Shown here in pieces: positions 55,301 to 63,555 of a DNA stretch of 64,000 nucleotides. Under the pieces are notes generated by a model. The model did no database searches. It was not told the origin of the DNA and saw nothing but the letters and a program-made list of their open reading frames with translations. Each line of letters opens with the position of its first letter. Position 1 is the stretch's first letter. Made by a program: the position numbers and the translations under genes. The stretch lies in the NCBI RefSeq assembly GCF_001499995.1, contig NZ_LQIU01000013.1:1-64000 (forward strand), given 5' to 3'. This DNA is from Mycobacterium sp. IS-1496 (lineage in GTDB: Bacteria; Actinomycetota; Actinomycetes; Mycobacteriales; Mycobacteriaceae).

Positions 55301-55709
55301 CGACCGGTTCGTAGCTCACCTCCCCGGTATCCGGATCCTGCACCCGCACCACGAAGTCGGCGACTCCTCGAATGCCGTTGTGGATGAACGGCATCTGGTA
55401 GACGACGTCGTGCTCGCCGTTCAGCAGGTTGCCTGTGTCGGCCACCCATGACGCGAACGTCTGTCCCTTGGCTTTCTCCGGCACTTCCAGAACGCGTCGC
55501 TCCTGGCGGCGGTACTCGGCCAAACACTCCTGCTCGTGCGCGAGCCCCTTCTTCACCAGGAGATCCGCGAAGGATCCGAAGTGCAGTTCGGGTCGCGGCA
55601 TGGCGCCGTCCTCGACCCGGGCCGACAGGGACAGATAGTGCGGGCAGTCCAGCCAGGCCGTCACCTTCGACGGCGTCAGCAGACGCTCCTGTGGGGATGG
55701 GCACGTCAC
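52341..55709 (-). CDS. TM0106-type RecB-like nuclease fused to a Dna2-like SF1 helicase
   Basis: The 1122-residue protein has a Cas4/RecB-like N terminus: LLTPSKVTAWLDCPHYLSLS, then GVADFVVRVQ and EPVDAKLTR (D...D-x-K), and a Cys cluster PCPHCEFCEFQPTC near 226-239. A RNase H-like exonuclease segment follows (GDVFLDFEGHPFW, HVYHYNHTERSAL, AAYNEDDVRATLALRDWL). The C-terminal SF1B helicase has VQGPPGTGKTYRAARLV near 745, LLVDEAGQLALADAL near 850, LLGDPLQLPQV, GTVDKFQGREAAVVFFSM and LNVAVSRARCL. This matches the TM0106-family architecture, a predicted nuclease-helicase for DNA processing or defence. A decayed copy of its last ~120 residues lies at 61720-62110. Confidence 0.88.
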   Translation of the reverse strand: MTCPSPQERLLTPSKVTAWLDCPHYLSLSARVEDGAMPRPELHFGSFADLLVKKGLAHEQECLAEYRRQERRVLEVPEKAKGQTFASWVADTGNLLNGEHDVVYQMPFIHNGIRGVADFVVRVQDPDTGEVSYEPVDAKLTRVDAKPGHVLQLCFYADAIEALTGRRPENMHIWLGSGRMETLRVSDFQSYWRRLQAQLARALAGGPAENTVAEPCPHCEFCEFQPTCENQWREGDSLIYVAGIRKPDRTVLGEANIGTLTALVTSDGSVDGLAPGRLIRLRGQAALQLAAREQTDARPPFELIAPGDEPWGHGFQTMPEPDDGDVFLDFEGHPFWRADTGLFFLFGLIEKSDGRWQYRCWWAHDPSQEATAVGDLVDYLARRRKQFPDMHVYHYNHTERSALQRMAETHGVAELALAELIDTGAFVDLLLVARNSIQVGTESYGLKHLERLTDFERSHEIDQGAGAVVQYEHYMAQRNQDDLDAIAAYNEDDVRATLALRDWLVDHRPPGLLWRPAVIEPDPGQPELDELVARLHEFPVETDEHNLGDLLRYWRDEWFAYLAPKKVKLAADPHDLLDDAEVIADLNSVGLLERLGAKGTPIRPAMRFTFPAQNIDRFPSSRGNVMVAVLTGEWRSAEIHSINREAMTLDVVWNKDLQETGCQPRVVVLHDWVPAKPKPAALQAFAEAVLESRGANPVTLALLRRDLPRFTDRPRATFVDDLDDMAEWVTRLDHSVVAVQGPPGTGKTYRAARLVRALVHSGQRVGITALSHHAIANVLEGVVEAFTESGELELLRAVCNAGSSSVQRIRGVTYGDNSKCARDGFNVVAGTTWLFANALMRDAPVDVLLVDEAGQLALADALAASGAARSLVLLGDPLQLPQVVQAKHPGISGHSVLDHVVGEDVLLAPDRGVFLHETRRMHPDVCEFVSAQIYDGRLHSFSDCRRQSTVAGTGLRWLRVDHEGNRTFSVQEADAVAAELSRLIGTPWTNHKGEAQPLQPGDFMVVAPYNLQVNTIRARLAEDPSLRDVPVGTVDKFQGREAAVVFFSMGASSGEDITRGVDFLFSRSRLNVAVSRARCLAYLVCTDALLDTRARTVEDMRLISTLNAFVNAAQSIPRGGPA

Positions 55710-56014
55710 GCGCGCAGCTTCCGCCTGGTCGCCATTCCGCTCGCCGACTCCACCCCGCCTTCGGCAACGAGCGTCCGGCGCGGCGTCGTGGCAATAACGA
55801 TGATCACGTCGGTATCCCCCGTCAGTCGATTCCGATGGTAGCGAGGCCCGCCGACATGCGAGCCCGAACGCACACCAGCAGCGTTAGGAGGATATGGCGG
55901 CGAGCCCGACGTTTGCCACTGCTCGTCAGGGCAATCACCTAGGGTGAAGAGCTTCCGGGGAGCGAACAGAACAATCTTGACTCGAGAACACTCAGAACTG
56001 GCGTCGTTTGGACC
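55710..56014. other. Divergent promoter region
   Basis: The 305 bases separate the start of the minus-strand nuclease-helicase from the plus-strand gene at 56015. No gene or clear repeat is seen. Both promoters are expected here. Confidence 0.4.
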
Positions 56015-57236
56015 TTGGCGACCGAGGATGACGAGCTGCCACAGATCGGCGGCGACGTCATGACACCTGCAAGGCTGGAAGAACTGCGCACCGCGTTGGC
56101 AGCGCTGGCAAAGACACCGCTGGTGACGCCGGAAGCCCACACCAAGATCAGTGATCAGGGACGCCGCGACGGTATTTCGCTTGGCGCTCACAGCCCCCTC
56201 GCCAAGAGCTTGACCAATCTAGTTGCTGATGCGGCAACGACCGCGCAGTCAGCGTCAAAGGTCGCGGCCAGTGGTGAGGTGCTCTACCGCATGGTGGTGC
56301 CGGCCAAGGTGGCCGCACAAGTCGGTGGTGGGCTTGTCCGCCCGACGGCGTCGAGGGCGGTGGCCGGTGGCGTGCGCGGTGCGTTGGTGAACGGCAAGAA
56401 CATTGTCGGTCAGGCGATCCTTGTTCCTGTAGCTGGCGCCGTCGGTGCGGGTGCCCTAACTCTTGCTGCGCCGCTGGTGCTGATGGCCGTGGCAGCCGGC
56501 TACAGCGCGTATACCGACCACAAGCGTGACAAGGCGCTCGAGCGCATCACAGGTTTGCTCGAGAAACTCCACGAAGACAAGCTGGACGAGGAACGGAGCC
56601 GCCTCGAGGGGTGCAAGGACTCCATCGAGAAGGCCACTGCAGTCCTCCTAGACAGAGGGGAGCCCGGAGTCAGCCTGGGCCTGGATACAAGTGTGCACGA
56701 GATCAACGTAGCGATTGAGCGTGCGCATCGGCGGCTGCACTCGTGGCAGGAAGCGCTCGCGAAGATCAGGGGACCGGTCGAAGTTGGCGTCCTCGAGAAG
56801 TCCTTCCCGGGTGTCACAAGCAAGGACGGCGGAGAATTCCGCGCGCACCTGGAACACGCGAAGCTCGCCATAGCGCTGAAGCGGCGGGTGCTCGTCCTGC
56901 AGGCGGTCGAGCACGCCCAACTCGAGGGTGCCGATCATCCGTTCCGAGCGTTCATCGAAACCCTCAAAGAGACCGAGCGACGGGTGAACGACTTGGAAGC
57001 CGGTGTCGTCGCCGTCCTTCGTGGCCTCGCGACGCTCGAGGTGAAGCGGTACGGCGGCATCCGCAGCATCTACTTCTCACAGGGCGAGGCCGGTCGACGA
57101 TCGCCTCAACGCGGCGTACCGGTTACGGGCTATCAGCGAGGAGGTCGCCGCCCACGAGCAGCAGGCCGATGTCGCAATCGACATCGAACGCATGGTGGAC
57201 GGCTCGATCATTGTGTTCCCAGCGCTGTCCGCCTAG
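56015..57236 (+). CDS. Membrane/coiled-coil protein of unknown function, frameshifted near its end
   Basis: Frame 1 from TTG 56015 gives an N-terminal helical part, a Gly/Ala hydrophobic stretch at about residues 145-170 (ILVPVAGAVGAGALTLAAPL), then a long helical region (HKRDKALERITGLLEKLHED). At about 57090 the reading SQGEAGRRSPQ becomes arginine-rich nonsense that continues open to 57598. If one G of 57092-57093 is removed, it reads SQGEAVDDRLNAAYRLRAIS, EEVAAHEQQADVAIDIERM and VDGSIIVFPALSA, then TAG at 57236. A strong hairpin follows at 57274. The true gene therefore ends at 57236 with a one-base frameshift, either a mutation or a base-call error. The start could also be ATG 56060. It precedes the five-domain helicase gene by 222 bases. 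Confidence 0.7.
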
Positions 57237-57273
57237 CTCCACACCAGTGCTTCGTTCTCTGGATACGAGCTCT

Positions 57274-57292
57274 GTGCGGCCGGGGGCCGCAC
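57274..57292 (+). terminator. GC-rich hairpin after the frameshifted gene
   Basis: GTGCGGCC and GGCCGCAC form a perfect 8-bp stem around GGG. It lies 38 bases after the restored stop at 57236. There is no T tract, but mycobacterial terminators often lack one. Its position supports ending the upstream gene at 57236. Confidence 0.5.
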
Positions 57293-57458
57293 GATGCCGT
57301 TTGCCAACATCGCCAGACAATGTCGGCGATCGTAGCCATAATGCCGACGGGCGATTCTCCTGCCGTTCGCGATCAAGGGGAACCGCTTGGGGGCCTACGA
57401 ATGGCGACACTGCGCCACCCAAGGCCTCCGCGATCAGCCGATCCGACAGTGGAGCCTA

Positions 57459-60400
57459 ATGACGACGCCCGAGTCACCCTTCTTCGCCGTTCCGCAGAGC
57501 GAGTGGATCGCTGCGAATCGATCTGCCTTCGCCATCTGGGACGGCTACCCTGTGACGCCGGGACACGCGTTGGTTGTCTCGCGGCGTCAGATCAGTGACT
57601 GGTGGGAGGCGGCTCCGGGCGAGCGCAATGACATCTTGGAACTCGTTGACGTAGTGCGGCACAAGATCATCGAGCTGCACAATCCCGACGGCTTTAACGT
57701 CGGTTTCAACGCGGGCGAGGCGGCCGGTCAGACGATCGACCACCTCCATGTCCACGTCATCCCCCGGACTCACGGCGACGTCGAGGATCCTCGGGGCGGC
57801 GTACGGAACGTCATCGCCGCGCGCGGCAACTACCTTCAGGATGGCAACGACGCCACCGGCCACGACTCCAGCACTGGTCTTGACGTCACGGCGCCAGTCC
57901 TCGTCGACGGCCAGGTCCGGATGCTGTTGCCGGAGCTCATCGATCATCTTCAGCGGGTGGAGTTCGACCGCATCGACATCGTGGTCAGTTTTATAAAGAT
58001 GTCCGGTCTCACCCTGTTGCTCGACCCGTTGGAAGACGCTCTCGAGCGCGGTGCCCATGTGCGAATACTGACGACGGATTACCTAGGTCTGACAGAGCCG
58101 GGAGCGCTTGCGCGCCTTCACGACCTCATGGAAGACAACCCCGAAACCATGGCCGTCAGACTCTTTCACGATCCGGAGTTGAGCTTCCACCCGAAGGCTT
58201 ACCTCTTCTACTCGGAGGCGGGCCGCAGCCAGGCGGCGTTCGTCGGCAGCAGCAACCTCAGCGGGTCTGGTCTCAGTGGCGGAATTGAATGGAACCTCCT
58301 GGTTGGGGCCGCAGACGACTTGAGGGAGCGGTTCCTGGTGCTGTGGCTTGACCGCCGCAGCTTGGTGCTCACCGACGAACTGATTGCCTCTTACGAGTCC
58401 GCGGCCGCTAATACCCCCGAGGCCGTTGAGATCATAGAGACTCCCGAACCACCCCCGGAACCGCGCCCGATCCAGCAGGAGGCGCTGCGCGCGCTCGCGC
58501 AGACGCGGACCGACGGCTTCCGTGCGGGGATGGTCACGATGGCGACAGGCTTGGGCAAGACATGGCTGGCGGCGTTCGATGCCGCTCAGGCGGGCGCTGT
58601 GCGTGTGCTCTTCGTGGCCCATCGCGAGGAGATACTCAAGCAGAGCCGCGATGTCTTCCGCCGCGTACACCCGCGGGCCACCATGGGGTTGTACTTCGGT
58701 GGTGAGAAGCGACCTGACGCAGACTTCGTATTCGCGACGGTGCAGACGCTCGCCGGTCGACTCGACAGCTTCGTAGCTGACGCCTTCGACTATGTCGTAG
58801 TCGACGAATTTCATCACGCCGCAGCAGCGACGTATCGAACAGTGCTCGACCACTTCACCCCGCGTTTTCTGCTGGGGCTGACTGCCACGCCGGACCGGAT
58901 GGACGGCGCCGACCTGCTGTCACTCTGCGCCGACAACCTGGTGTTCCAATGTGATCTCGTCGAAGGAATCCGCCGTCACGAACTCGTGCCCTTTCACTAT
59001 TGGGGCGTTCCGGACCCGGTCGACTTCGAACCAATTCCCTGGCGCAACGGCAGATTCGACGCAGAACTACTCGAAGCGGCGATCGAGACGCAGGAACGAG
59101 CACAGGCGTCCTTCGACGAATGGCGAAGCCGGCGCGGGTCGCGAACGCTCGCATTCTGCGCCTCCAAGCACCACTCAGACTTTACGAGCGAATTCTTCGC
59201 GGCTCGCGGCGTGCGGTGCGCCTCGGTGCACAGTGGCCCGTCGAGCTCACCGCGGCATGAGTCGCTCAACGCCCTGCGAAGTGGTGACCTCGAGGTGATC
59301 TTCACCGTGGACCTCTTCAACGAAGGTCTCGACGTCCCGGACATCGACACGGTGCTGATGCTTCGACCGACCGAGTCTCCGATCATCTTCTTGCAGCAGC
59401 TCGGTAGGGGCCTGCGCATCCAGGAAGGCAAGGAAGCTCTGACGGTCATCGACTTCATCGGTAATCACCGGTCGTTTCTGCTCAAGCCGCGCACTCTGTT
59501 GACACTCGGTCGGGCGGAGGCACCGACGACGCTGCAGGTCCTCACGGCCTTGGAGAAAGGCGAGTTCGGTCTGCCCGAGGGATGCTCGGTCGACTACGAG
59601 TTGACTGTCGTCGACATGCTGAGGGCGTTGACCCGAACGTCTGCCGGCGATGCCGTCGAGGAGTATTGCCGGGCATACATGGAGGAAGAAGGGTTCAGGC
59701 CCACCGCGGCTCAGGCTTTTCGCGCCGGACATGACCCTGCGGTCGTCTCAGCGAAGCACGGCAGTTGGTTCGGGTTCCTCCGGGCTACCGATCTGCTCGG
59801 CGATCGCGAGGCGGAGGTGGTCGACGCCTTCGGCGAAACGCTTCGAGCGGTGCAGACCGAGAACATCAACAAGAGCTACAAGCTGGTGACAATCCGCGCT
59901 CTCCTGCACGAGGGTGCCCTGCGTTCGGGTGACCACGTCTCCAACAACGCCCGAGTGTCGCGCGAGGTCCTTCTTTCTGATCCGCGACTTGCACGCGATG
60001 TGCCCACGAAAGAATTCCCCGAACTCGCCAGCGCGTCCGGGGAGAAGTGGACGAACTATTGGCGTAAGTGGCCGATCGCGCATCTAACAGGCGCCGGGCC
60101 AGAGGGATCCCGCGCTGAAAGGCTCTTCCGACTGGAAGACGATCGAATCGTTCCGACGTTCACCGTCGACGACATCCTCGGTGACGTCTTCGACGCCCTG
60201 GTGGCAGAGATTGTCGAGTATCGGCTCGCGAATTACGTACTGCAGAAGGAGAAAGCGGTAACGCGGACATGGGCGTGTCGACTCGCGTACGCCGACGGGC
60301 ACCCGATCATTCGACTGGACCGTCGGCAATCTGCGGATCTGCCCGACGGCAACGTCGACTTCATCGCTGACGGAGTGGAATACAACGCCTCGTTTGCGAA

Positions 60401-61469
60401 GGGGGCCGTCTCGGTGGCCACACGAACAGACACAGCGGGGAACGCGCTGCCGGGCTTACTGCGGGGCTGGTTCGGTCCGTCGGCGGGGCATCCGGGAACG
60501 TCACACGTGGTGAGGATCGAGCAGGTAGACGGAACGCTATTGGTCCAGCCAGATCGCTCAATCGAAACAAGCTCGCAGATCGACTACGTGCCGCTGTTCG
60601 GTGACTACTCCGTGGCATGCGGACCGGGCGCAAAAGCGTCGTGGAGCGATCATGCGGCAACGGAGATTCCGGTGAAGCGATCGACCCCGCAACCGCTGTC
60701 ACCGTCGAATCACTTCGTGTGCTTCGCGAAGGGCGACTCGATGGATGGCGGCCCTGACCCAATCAAGCACGGTGACCCCCTGTTGTTTGAATGGATCAGC
60801 GGAGGATCGGCCCGCGACTACGTCAACCAACCGGTGCTGGTCGAGACGTCAGGCGGTTCCGGTACCGCTGGAACGCTGAAAGTGCTGAGGCGGTCCGAAC
60901 GGGGTTACCTGTTGGAGTCAAACAACCCCAAGGTCGCACCAATCGAGGGACGGGCGGATATGAAGCCGGTGGCGCGACTGATCCGCAAGCTCGACCAAGA
61001 GGCGATCAACCCGCTAACGTCGAAAATCGGTGAGCAGTACAAGCGACAAGACATTCCAAATCTCTATGGTCACGAGTACAACCACGGCAAGTGGGGATCG
61101 CCTGGCCACGTGTCAGTGCCGGGCCACGCCATCCTTCTCGCGACGCTTAAGAAGGGTGCCTCGGTGACGCAGTACGCAAATCGTTTCGAAACGACGGAGA
61201 TAATGATCTGGAGTTCGCAGAGCGAGACTGCGCCTGACAGCAAAAAAGGACGAGAAATCTCGGAAGCACTGAGCACTGGCACGTCCATCGAGCTGTGGGT
61301 TCGGCGACGCAAAACCGACGTCGCTTTTACCTACTTGGGCCGAGTGGTGCCGATCACACACGACGGGTCTAAGCCGATGCTCGTAACGTTCCGCTTGTTG
61401 ACGGCGTTGAGCGCTGAGCTTCAGACCCGGCTGGACGTCGACCTATCGGCAGACCCAGCGCCGCTCTGA
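57459..61469 (+). CDS. HIT-PLD-SF2 helicase-S24 peptidase-DUF3427 fusion protein
   Basis: The ~1336-residue protein fuses five recognisable parts. Residues 1-120 are a HIT nucleotide-binding domain ending QTIDHLHVHVIPR. Residues about 150-300 are a phospholipase D-like nuclease with FHPKAYLF and AFVGSSNLSGSGL (H-x-K plus the S-N-L-S block). Residues about 340-700 are an SF2 helicase: MATGLGKTWLAAF, VVVDEFHHAAAATY, LTATPDRMD and QQLGRGLRI. Near 1085-1190 is a LexA/UmuD-type S24 peptidase region: CFAKGDSMDGG (candidate Ser) and TLKVLRR (candidate Lys), then NNPKVAPI. The last ~145 residues match DUF3427: YKRQDIPNLYG, FETTEIMIWSSQSETAP, TYLGRV. ATG 57459 follows GTGGAG. It is probably a single-protein defence system with a self-cleaving switch; that role is inference. 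Confidence 0.85.
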   Translation: MTTPESPFFAVPQSEWIAANRSAFAIWDGYPVTPGHALVVSRRQISDWWEAAPGERNDILELVDVVRHKIIELHNPDGFNVGFNAGEAAGQTIDHLHVHVIPRTHGDVEDPRGGVRNVIAARGNYLQDGNDATGHDSSTGLDVTAPVLVDGQVRMLLPELIDHLQRVEFDRIDIVVSFIKMSGLTLLLDPLEDALERGAHVRILTTDYLGLTEPGALARLHDLMEDNPETMAVRLFHDPELSFHPKAYLFYSEAGRSQAAFVGSSNLSGSGLSGGIEWNLLVGAADDLRERFLVLWLDRRSLVLTDELIASYESAAANTPEAVEIIETPEPPPEPRPIQQEALRALAQTRTDGFRAGMVTMATGLGKTWLAAFDAAQAGAVRVLFVAHREEILKQSRDVFRRVHPRATMGLYFGGEKRPDADFVFATVQTLAGRLDSFVADAFDYVVVDEFHHAAAATYRTVLDHFTPRFLLGLTATPDRMDGADLLSLCADNLVFQCDLVEGIRRHELVPFHYWGVPDPVDFEPIPWRNGRFDAELLEAAIETQERAQASFDEWRSRRGSRTLAFCASKHHSDFTSEFFAARGVRCASVHSGPSSSPRHESLNALRSGDLEVIFTVDLFNEGLDVPDIDTVLMLRPTESPIIFLQQLGRGLRIQEGKEALTVIDFIGNHRSFLLKPRTLLTLGRAEAPTTLQVLTALEKGEFGLPEGCSVDYELTVVDMLRALTRTSAGDAVEEYCRAYMEEEGFRPTAAQAFRAGHDPAVVSAKHGSWFGFLRATDLLGDREAEVVDAFGETLRAVQTENINKSYKLVTIRALLHEGALRSGDHVSNNARVSREVLLSDPRLARDVPTKEFPELASASGEKWTNYWRKWPIAHLTGAGPEGSRAERLFRLEDDRIVPTFTVDDILGDVFDALVAEIVEYRLANYVLQKEKAVTRTWACRLAYADGHPIIRLDRRQSADLPDGNVDFIADGVEYNASFAKGAVSVATRTDTAGNALPGLLRGWFGPSAGHPGTSHVVRIEQVDGTLLVQPDRSIETSSQIDYVPLFGDYSVACGPGAKASWSDHAATEIPVKRSTPQPLSPSNHFVCFAKGDSMDGGPDPIKHGDPLLFEWISGGSARDYVNQPVLVETSGGSGTAGTLKVLRRSERGYLLESNNPKVAPIEGRADMKPVARLIRKLDQEAINPLTSKIGEQYKRQDIPNLYGHEYNHGKWGSPGHVSVPGHAILLATLKKGASVTQYANRFETTEIMIWSSQSETAPDSKKGREISEALSTGTSIELWVRRRKTDVAFTYLGRVVPITHDGSKPMLVTFRLLTALSAELQTRLDVDLSADPAPL

Positions 61470-61592
61470 CCGCAGCAAGTGCAATGCGAGGGGCCTTAAT
61501 TGATTCGCCGTTGCAGTCGAGCGCTTCGGGCATGCGTCGTTATCGGCAGCACGCCACAAGTCTTCCGAATTAAAGAATCCAGCAACATTGGG

Positions 61593-61680
61593 TGCTGGAG
61601 CGACCTCACGTACGTCACTTGCGCGCTGTGCGGCTCTAGGTTCTTGCGGCTGCGACGGCATTTGACCTTTAACCTCCCGA
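61593..61680 (+). pseudogene. MucR/Ros-like zinc-finger fragment
   Basis: The frame reads SDLTYVTCALCGSRFLRLRR, then HLTFNLPIGP. C-x2-C-G-x-x-F-x-x-L-x-x-H-L is the start of the zinc finger of MucR/Ros-type regulators, which normally continue with a second His and an E-Y-R block. Here the second His is lost and the frame drifts. It looks like a decayed remnant between the five-domain fusion and the helicase debris. Confidence 0.35.
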
Positions 61681-61719
61681 TAGGGCCGCCCCGTAGTGGT
61701 ACTGATTGGAATCGAATTG

Positions 61720-62110
61720 GTCTATCTGGGTCGGCTGGACGGCTGCGAGTATTCGACGGAGGCGTTGAGGCATACGATCATTCGCCTGAGCTCGATCGGA
61801 GTGAGCCCGTGCGCGCGAGAAATTCTCGGTAGCCACGACCTGTGCGAGGCGCCGAGTGCGGCTAAGGGCACCCTTCAGACGGTTGTGGGAGACCAAGAAG
61901 TGCCGCGCCGCGAATCGAGTCCACTGTGCACGACGTCACCATGTTATCGAACACAACAGCGGATTCACGCCCTTGGATCTAGTCGACGGTGCCGGCGTGC
62001 ATGTCACTGGCCGGTCGTCGGTTCCGAGTCGCTCGCGACGTAGGCGCACCTGATCGTTGTGTGGCCCGACGACCGTGAAGTCGCCTGGAATAAGTTGCGA
62101 CGGTGGTGCT
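61720..62110 (-). pseudogene. Decayed C-terminal fragment of a Dna2/TM0106-type helicase
   Basis: On the minus strand, LIPGDFTVVGPHNDQVRLRR reads first. In another frame DMHAGTVD, a stop, then IQGRESAVVFDNMV follow. In a third, FLVSHNRLKGALSRTRRLAQ and VVATENFSRARAH follow. The intact helicase at 52341 reads LQPGDFMVVAPYNLQVN, GTVDKFQGREAAVVFFSM, then LFSRSRLNVAVSRARCLAYL at the same places. At least two frameshifts and one stop make it non-functional. It is joined directly to a Vsr fragment. Confidence 0.75.
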
Positions 62111-62330
62111 CGGGACACCCCTGCCAGAAGCGCCCTATCAACAAAGACGGCCACCGGAAGTCGCTCGAAGATCACATCAGCCGTGCGTCGCAGCGACGGT
62201 AGCGGACGAGCGTTAACCCGATAGCGCAGACCCATCGCATGTAAGCGCCGCCTCACAGCAATCTCAAGTGTTGTGTGGCACGAACTATCGCCACGCACCG
62301 CCCTTCGCGCGTGCTCGCTCGACGGCTACG
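62090..62330 (-). pseudogene. Decayed Vsr endonuclease fragment
   Basis: The minus strand reads TTLEIAVRRRLHAMGLRYR, then VNARPLPSLRRTADVIFERL and VAVFVD. After a frameshift it reads RFWQGCPEHHRRN. The intact Vsr at 46344 reads LRYRVNARPLPHLRRTADLVF and GCFWHGCPSHH. The last third of Vsr is missing and replaced by helicase sequence. It faces a cytosine methyltransferase gene divergently, as in the intact locus. Confidence 0.78.
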
Positions 62331-62447
62331 AGTTCGTCACTCACCTGAGGATGTACCTCGACCGCGATTCCTCCATGCCGTCCGCCGCGTAGGCGAATCG
62401 GCGCGCCGCATGCCAAAGTTGTCGGAGCGGCCGAGTACCTTCCCAAC

Positions 62448-63548
62448 ATGAACCTTTCCGTTGTCGACCTGTTCAGTGGCTGCGGGGGCTTGAGCGCTGG
62501 GTTTCGGGAGGCTGGCTTCAGCATCGTCGCCGGAGCCGAGATCTTGCCTAAACCGCTCGAGGTATTCGCGGAAAATTTCCCGGATGCAGTCGCGATCGGC
62601 GAAGACCTTCGTCGCGTCGAACCCATCTGGTTACGTGAGCGTCTGAAGATGGCGCCCGGTCAACTTGACGTACTAATCGGTGGCCCTCCTTGCCAAGGCT
62701 GGAGCAAGAACACTCCCGCGAGTAAGCGCCGACTCGACGATGAACGCAACAGCCTAATGCTCCGTTACCTTGATTTCGCACGGGCTTTCATGCCGAAGGC
62801 GCTACTTATTGAGAATGTAGCTGAAACGATCAAAGCTTATGAGTCGTCAGCGTCCGAGCTGATGATTGAACAGTTGGAGAACCTCGGGTACACCGCGAAC
62901 TTGTGCCGGGAAATCGCGACCGACTATGGGGTGCCTCAGCGGAGAAGGCGGGCCATTATTGTGGCTAGCCTGGGCGGCCTGCCGCCGATGCCACGCATTG
63001 GTCTGCCAGCGAAGGCGGATGGAGCAGAAACCACCGTGTGGGAGGCGATTAGTGACCTACCGCCCCTGGCGATTGGCGAAGAGTCGAACACATACGCGGC
63101 CGCACCCGAGAACGCTTATCAGAAGTGGTGCCGAGAGGGTTCGCCGCCCCTTACCGCCCACTTCGCCCGGAAACTAACCGAAAACCAGATGCGGCGTGTT
63201 CGGCACCTACCTCCCGGTTCGGGCGCCGCCTTGAAGGACTTGCCCGCCGACGTTCGCCCGAAGATGGGATATAGCGGCGCATACGGGAGGCTATGGGCTG
63301 ATCAGCCCGCGCGGACGATTACCAAGTGGGTCTTTCATCCAGGCAGTGGCCGATTCCTGCATCCTTACGATGACCGTGTTATCACTATTCGCGAAGCAGC
63401 ACGTTTGCAGGGTTTCCCGGACTGGTTCAAATTCTCTGGAACCTATATACAGCAGGCCCACATGGTGGGTGAGGCGGTACCGCCTCTGATGGCATACGCC
63501 TGGGCGCTTGGATTCCGGGAAGCTCTTACTGAGAAGGCAATAGCTTAA
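62448..63548 (+). CDS. DNA (cytosine-5) methyltransferase, second copy, different class
   Basis: The 366-residue enzyme has motif I SVVDLFSGCGGLSAGFREAG, motif IV IGGPPCQGWS with the catalytic Cys, motif VI LLIENV, motif VIII YGVPQRRRRAIIV, motif IX-like RLWADQPARTITKWVF, and motif X HMVGEAVPPLMAYA. The target-recognition region is about residues 190-280. It is not closely similar to the methyltransferase at 46818. A gene that may encode the matching endonuclease converges on it at 63551 and runs off the window. The neighbouring Vsr is decayed. Confidence 0.92.
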   Translation: MNLSVVDLFSGCGGLSAGFREAGFSIVAGAEILPKPLEVFAENFPDAVAIGEDLRRVEPIWLRERLKMAPGQLDVLIGGPPCQGWSKNTPASKRRLDDERNSLMLRYLDFARAFMPKALLIENVAETIKAYESSASELMIEQLENLGYTANLCREIATDYGVPQRRRRAIIVASLGGLPPMPRIGLPAKADGAETTVWEAISDLPPLAIGEESNTYAAAPENAYQKWCREGSPPLTAHFARKLTENQMRRVRHLPPGSGAALKDLPADVRPKMGYSGAYGRLWADQPARTITKWVFHPGSGRFLHPYDDRVITIREAARLQGFPDWFKFSGTYIQQAHMVGEAVPPLMAYAWALGFREALTEKAIA

Positions 63549-63555
63549 AGCTATT
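63539..63555. terminator. Inverted repeat at convergent gene ends
   Basis: AATAGCTT and AAGCTATT flank a single A. The repeat covers the stop codons of both convergent genes (TAA 63546-63548 on plus, TAG 63553-63551 on minus). It may act as a bidirectional terminator. Confidence 0.45.

Noticed and set aside
57237..57598. Extension of the 56015 gene to 57598
   Set aside because: The residues after the frameshift are Arg/Cys/Pro-rich nonsense and overlap the HIT domain of the next gene.
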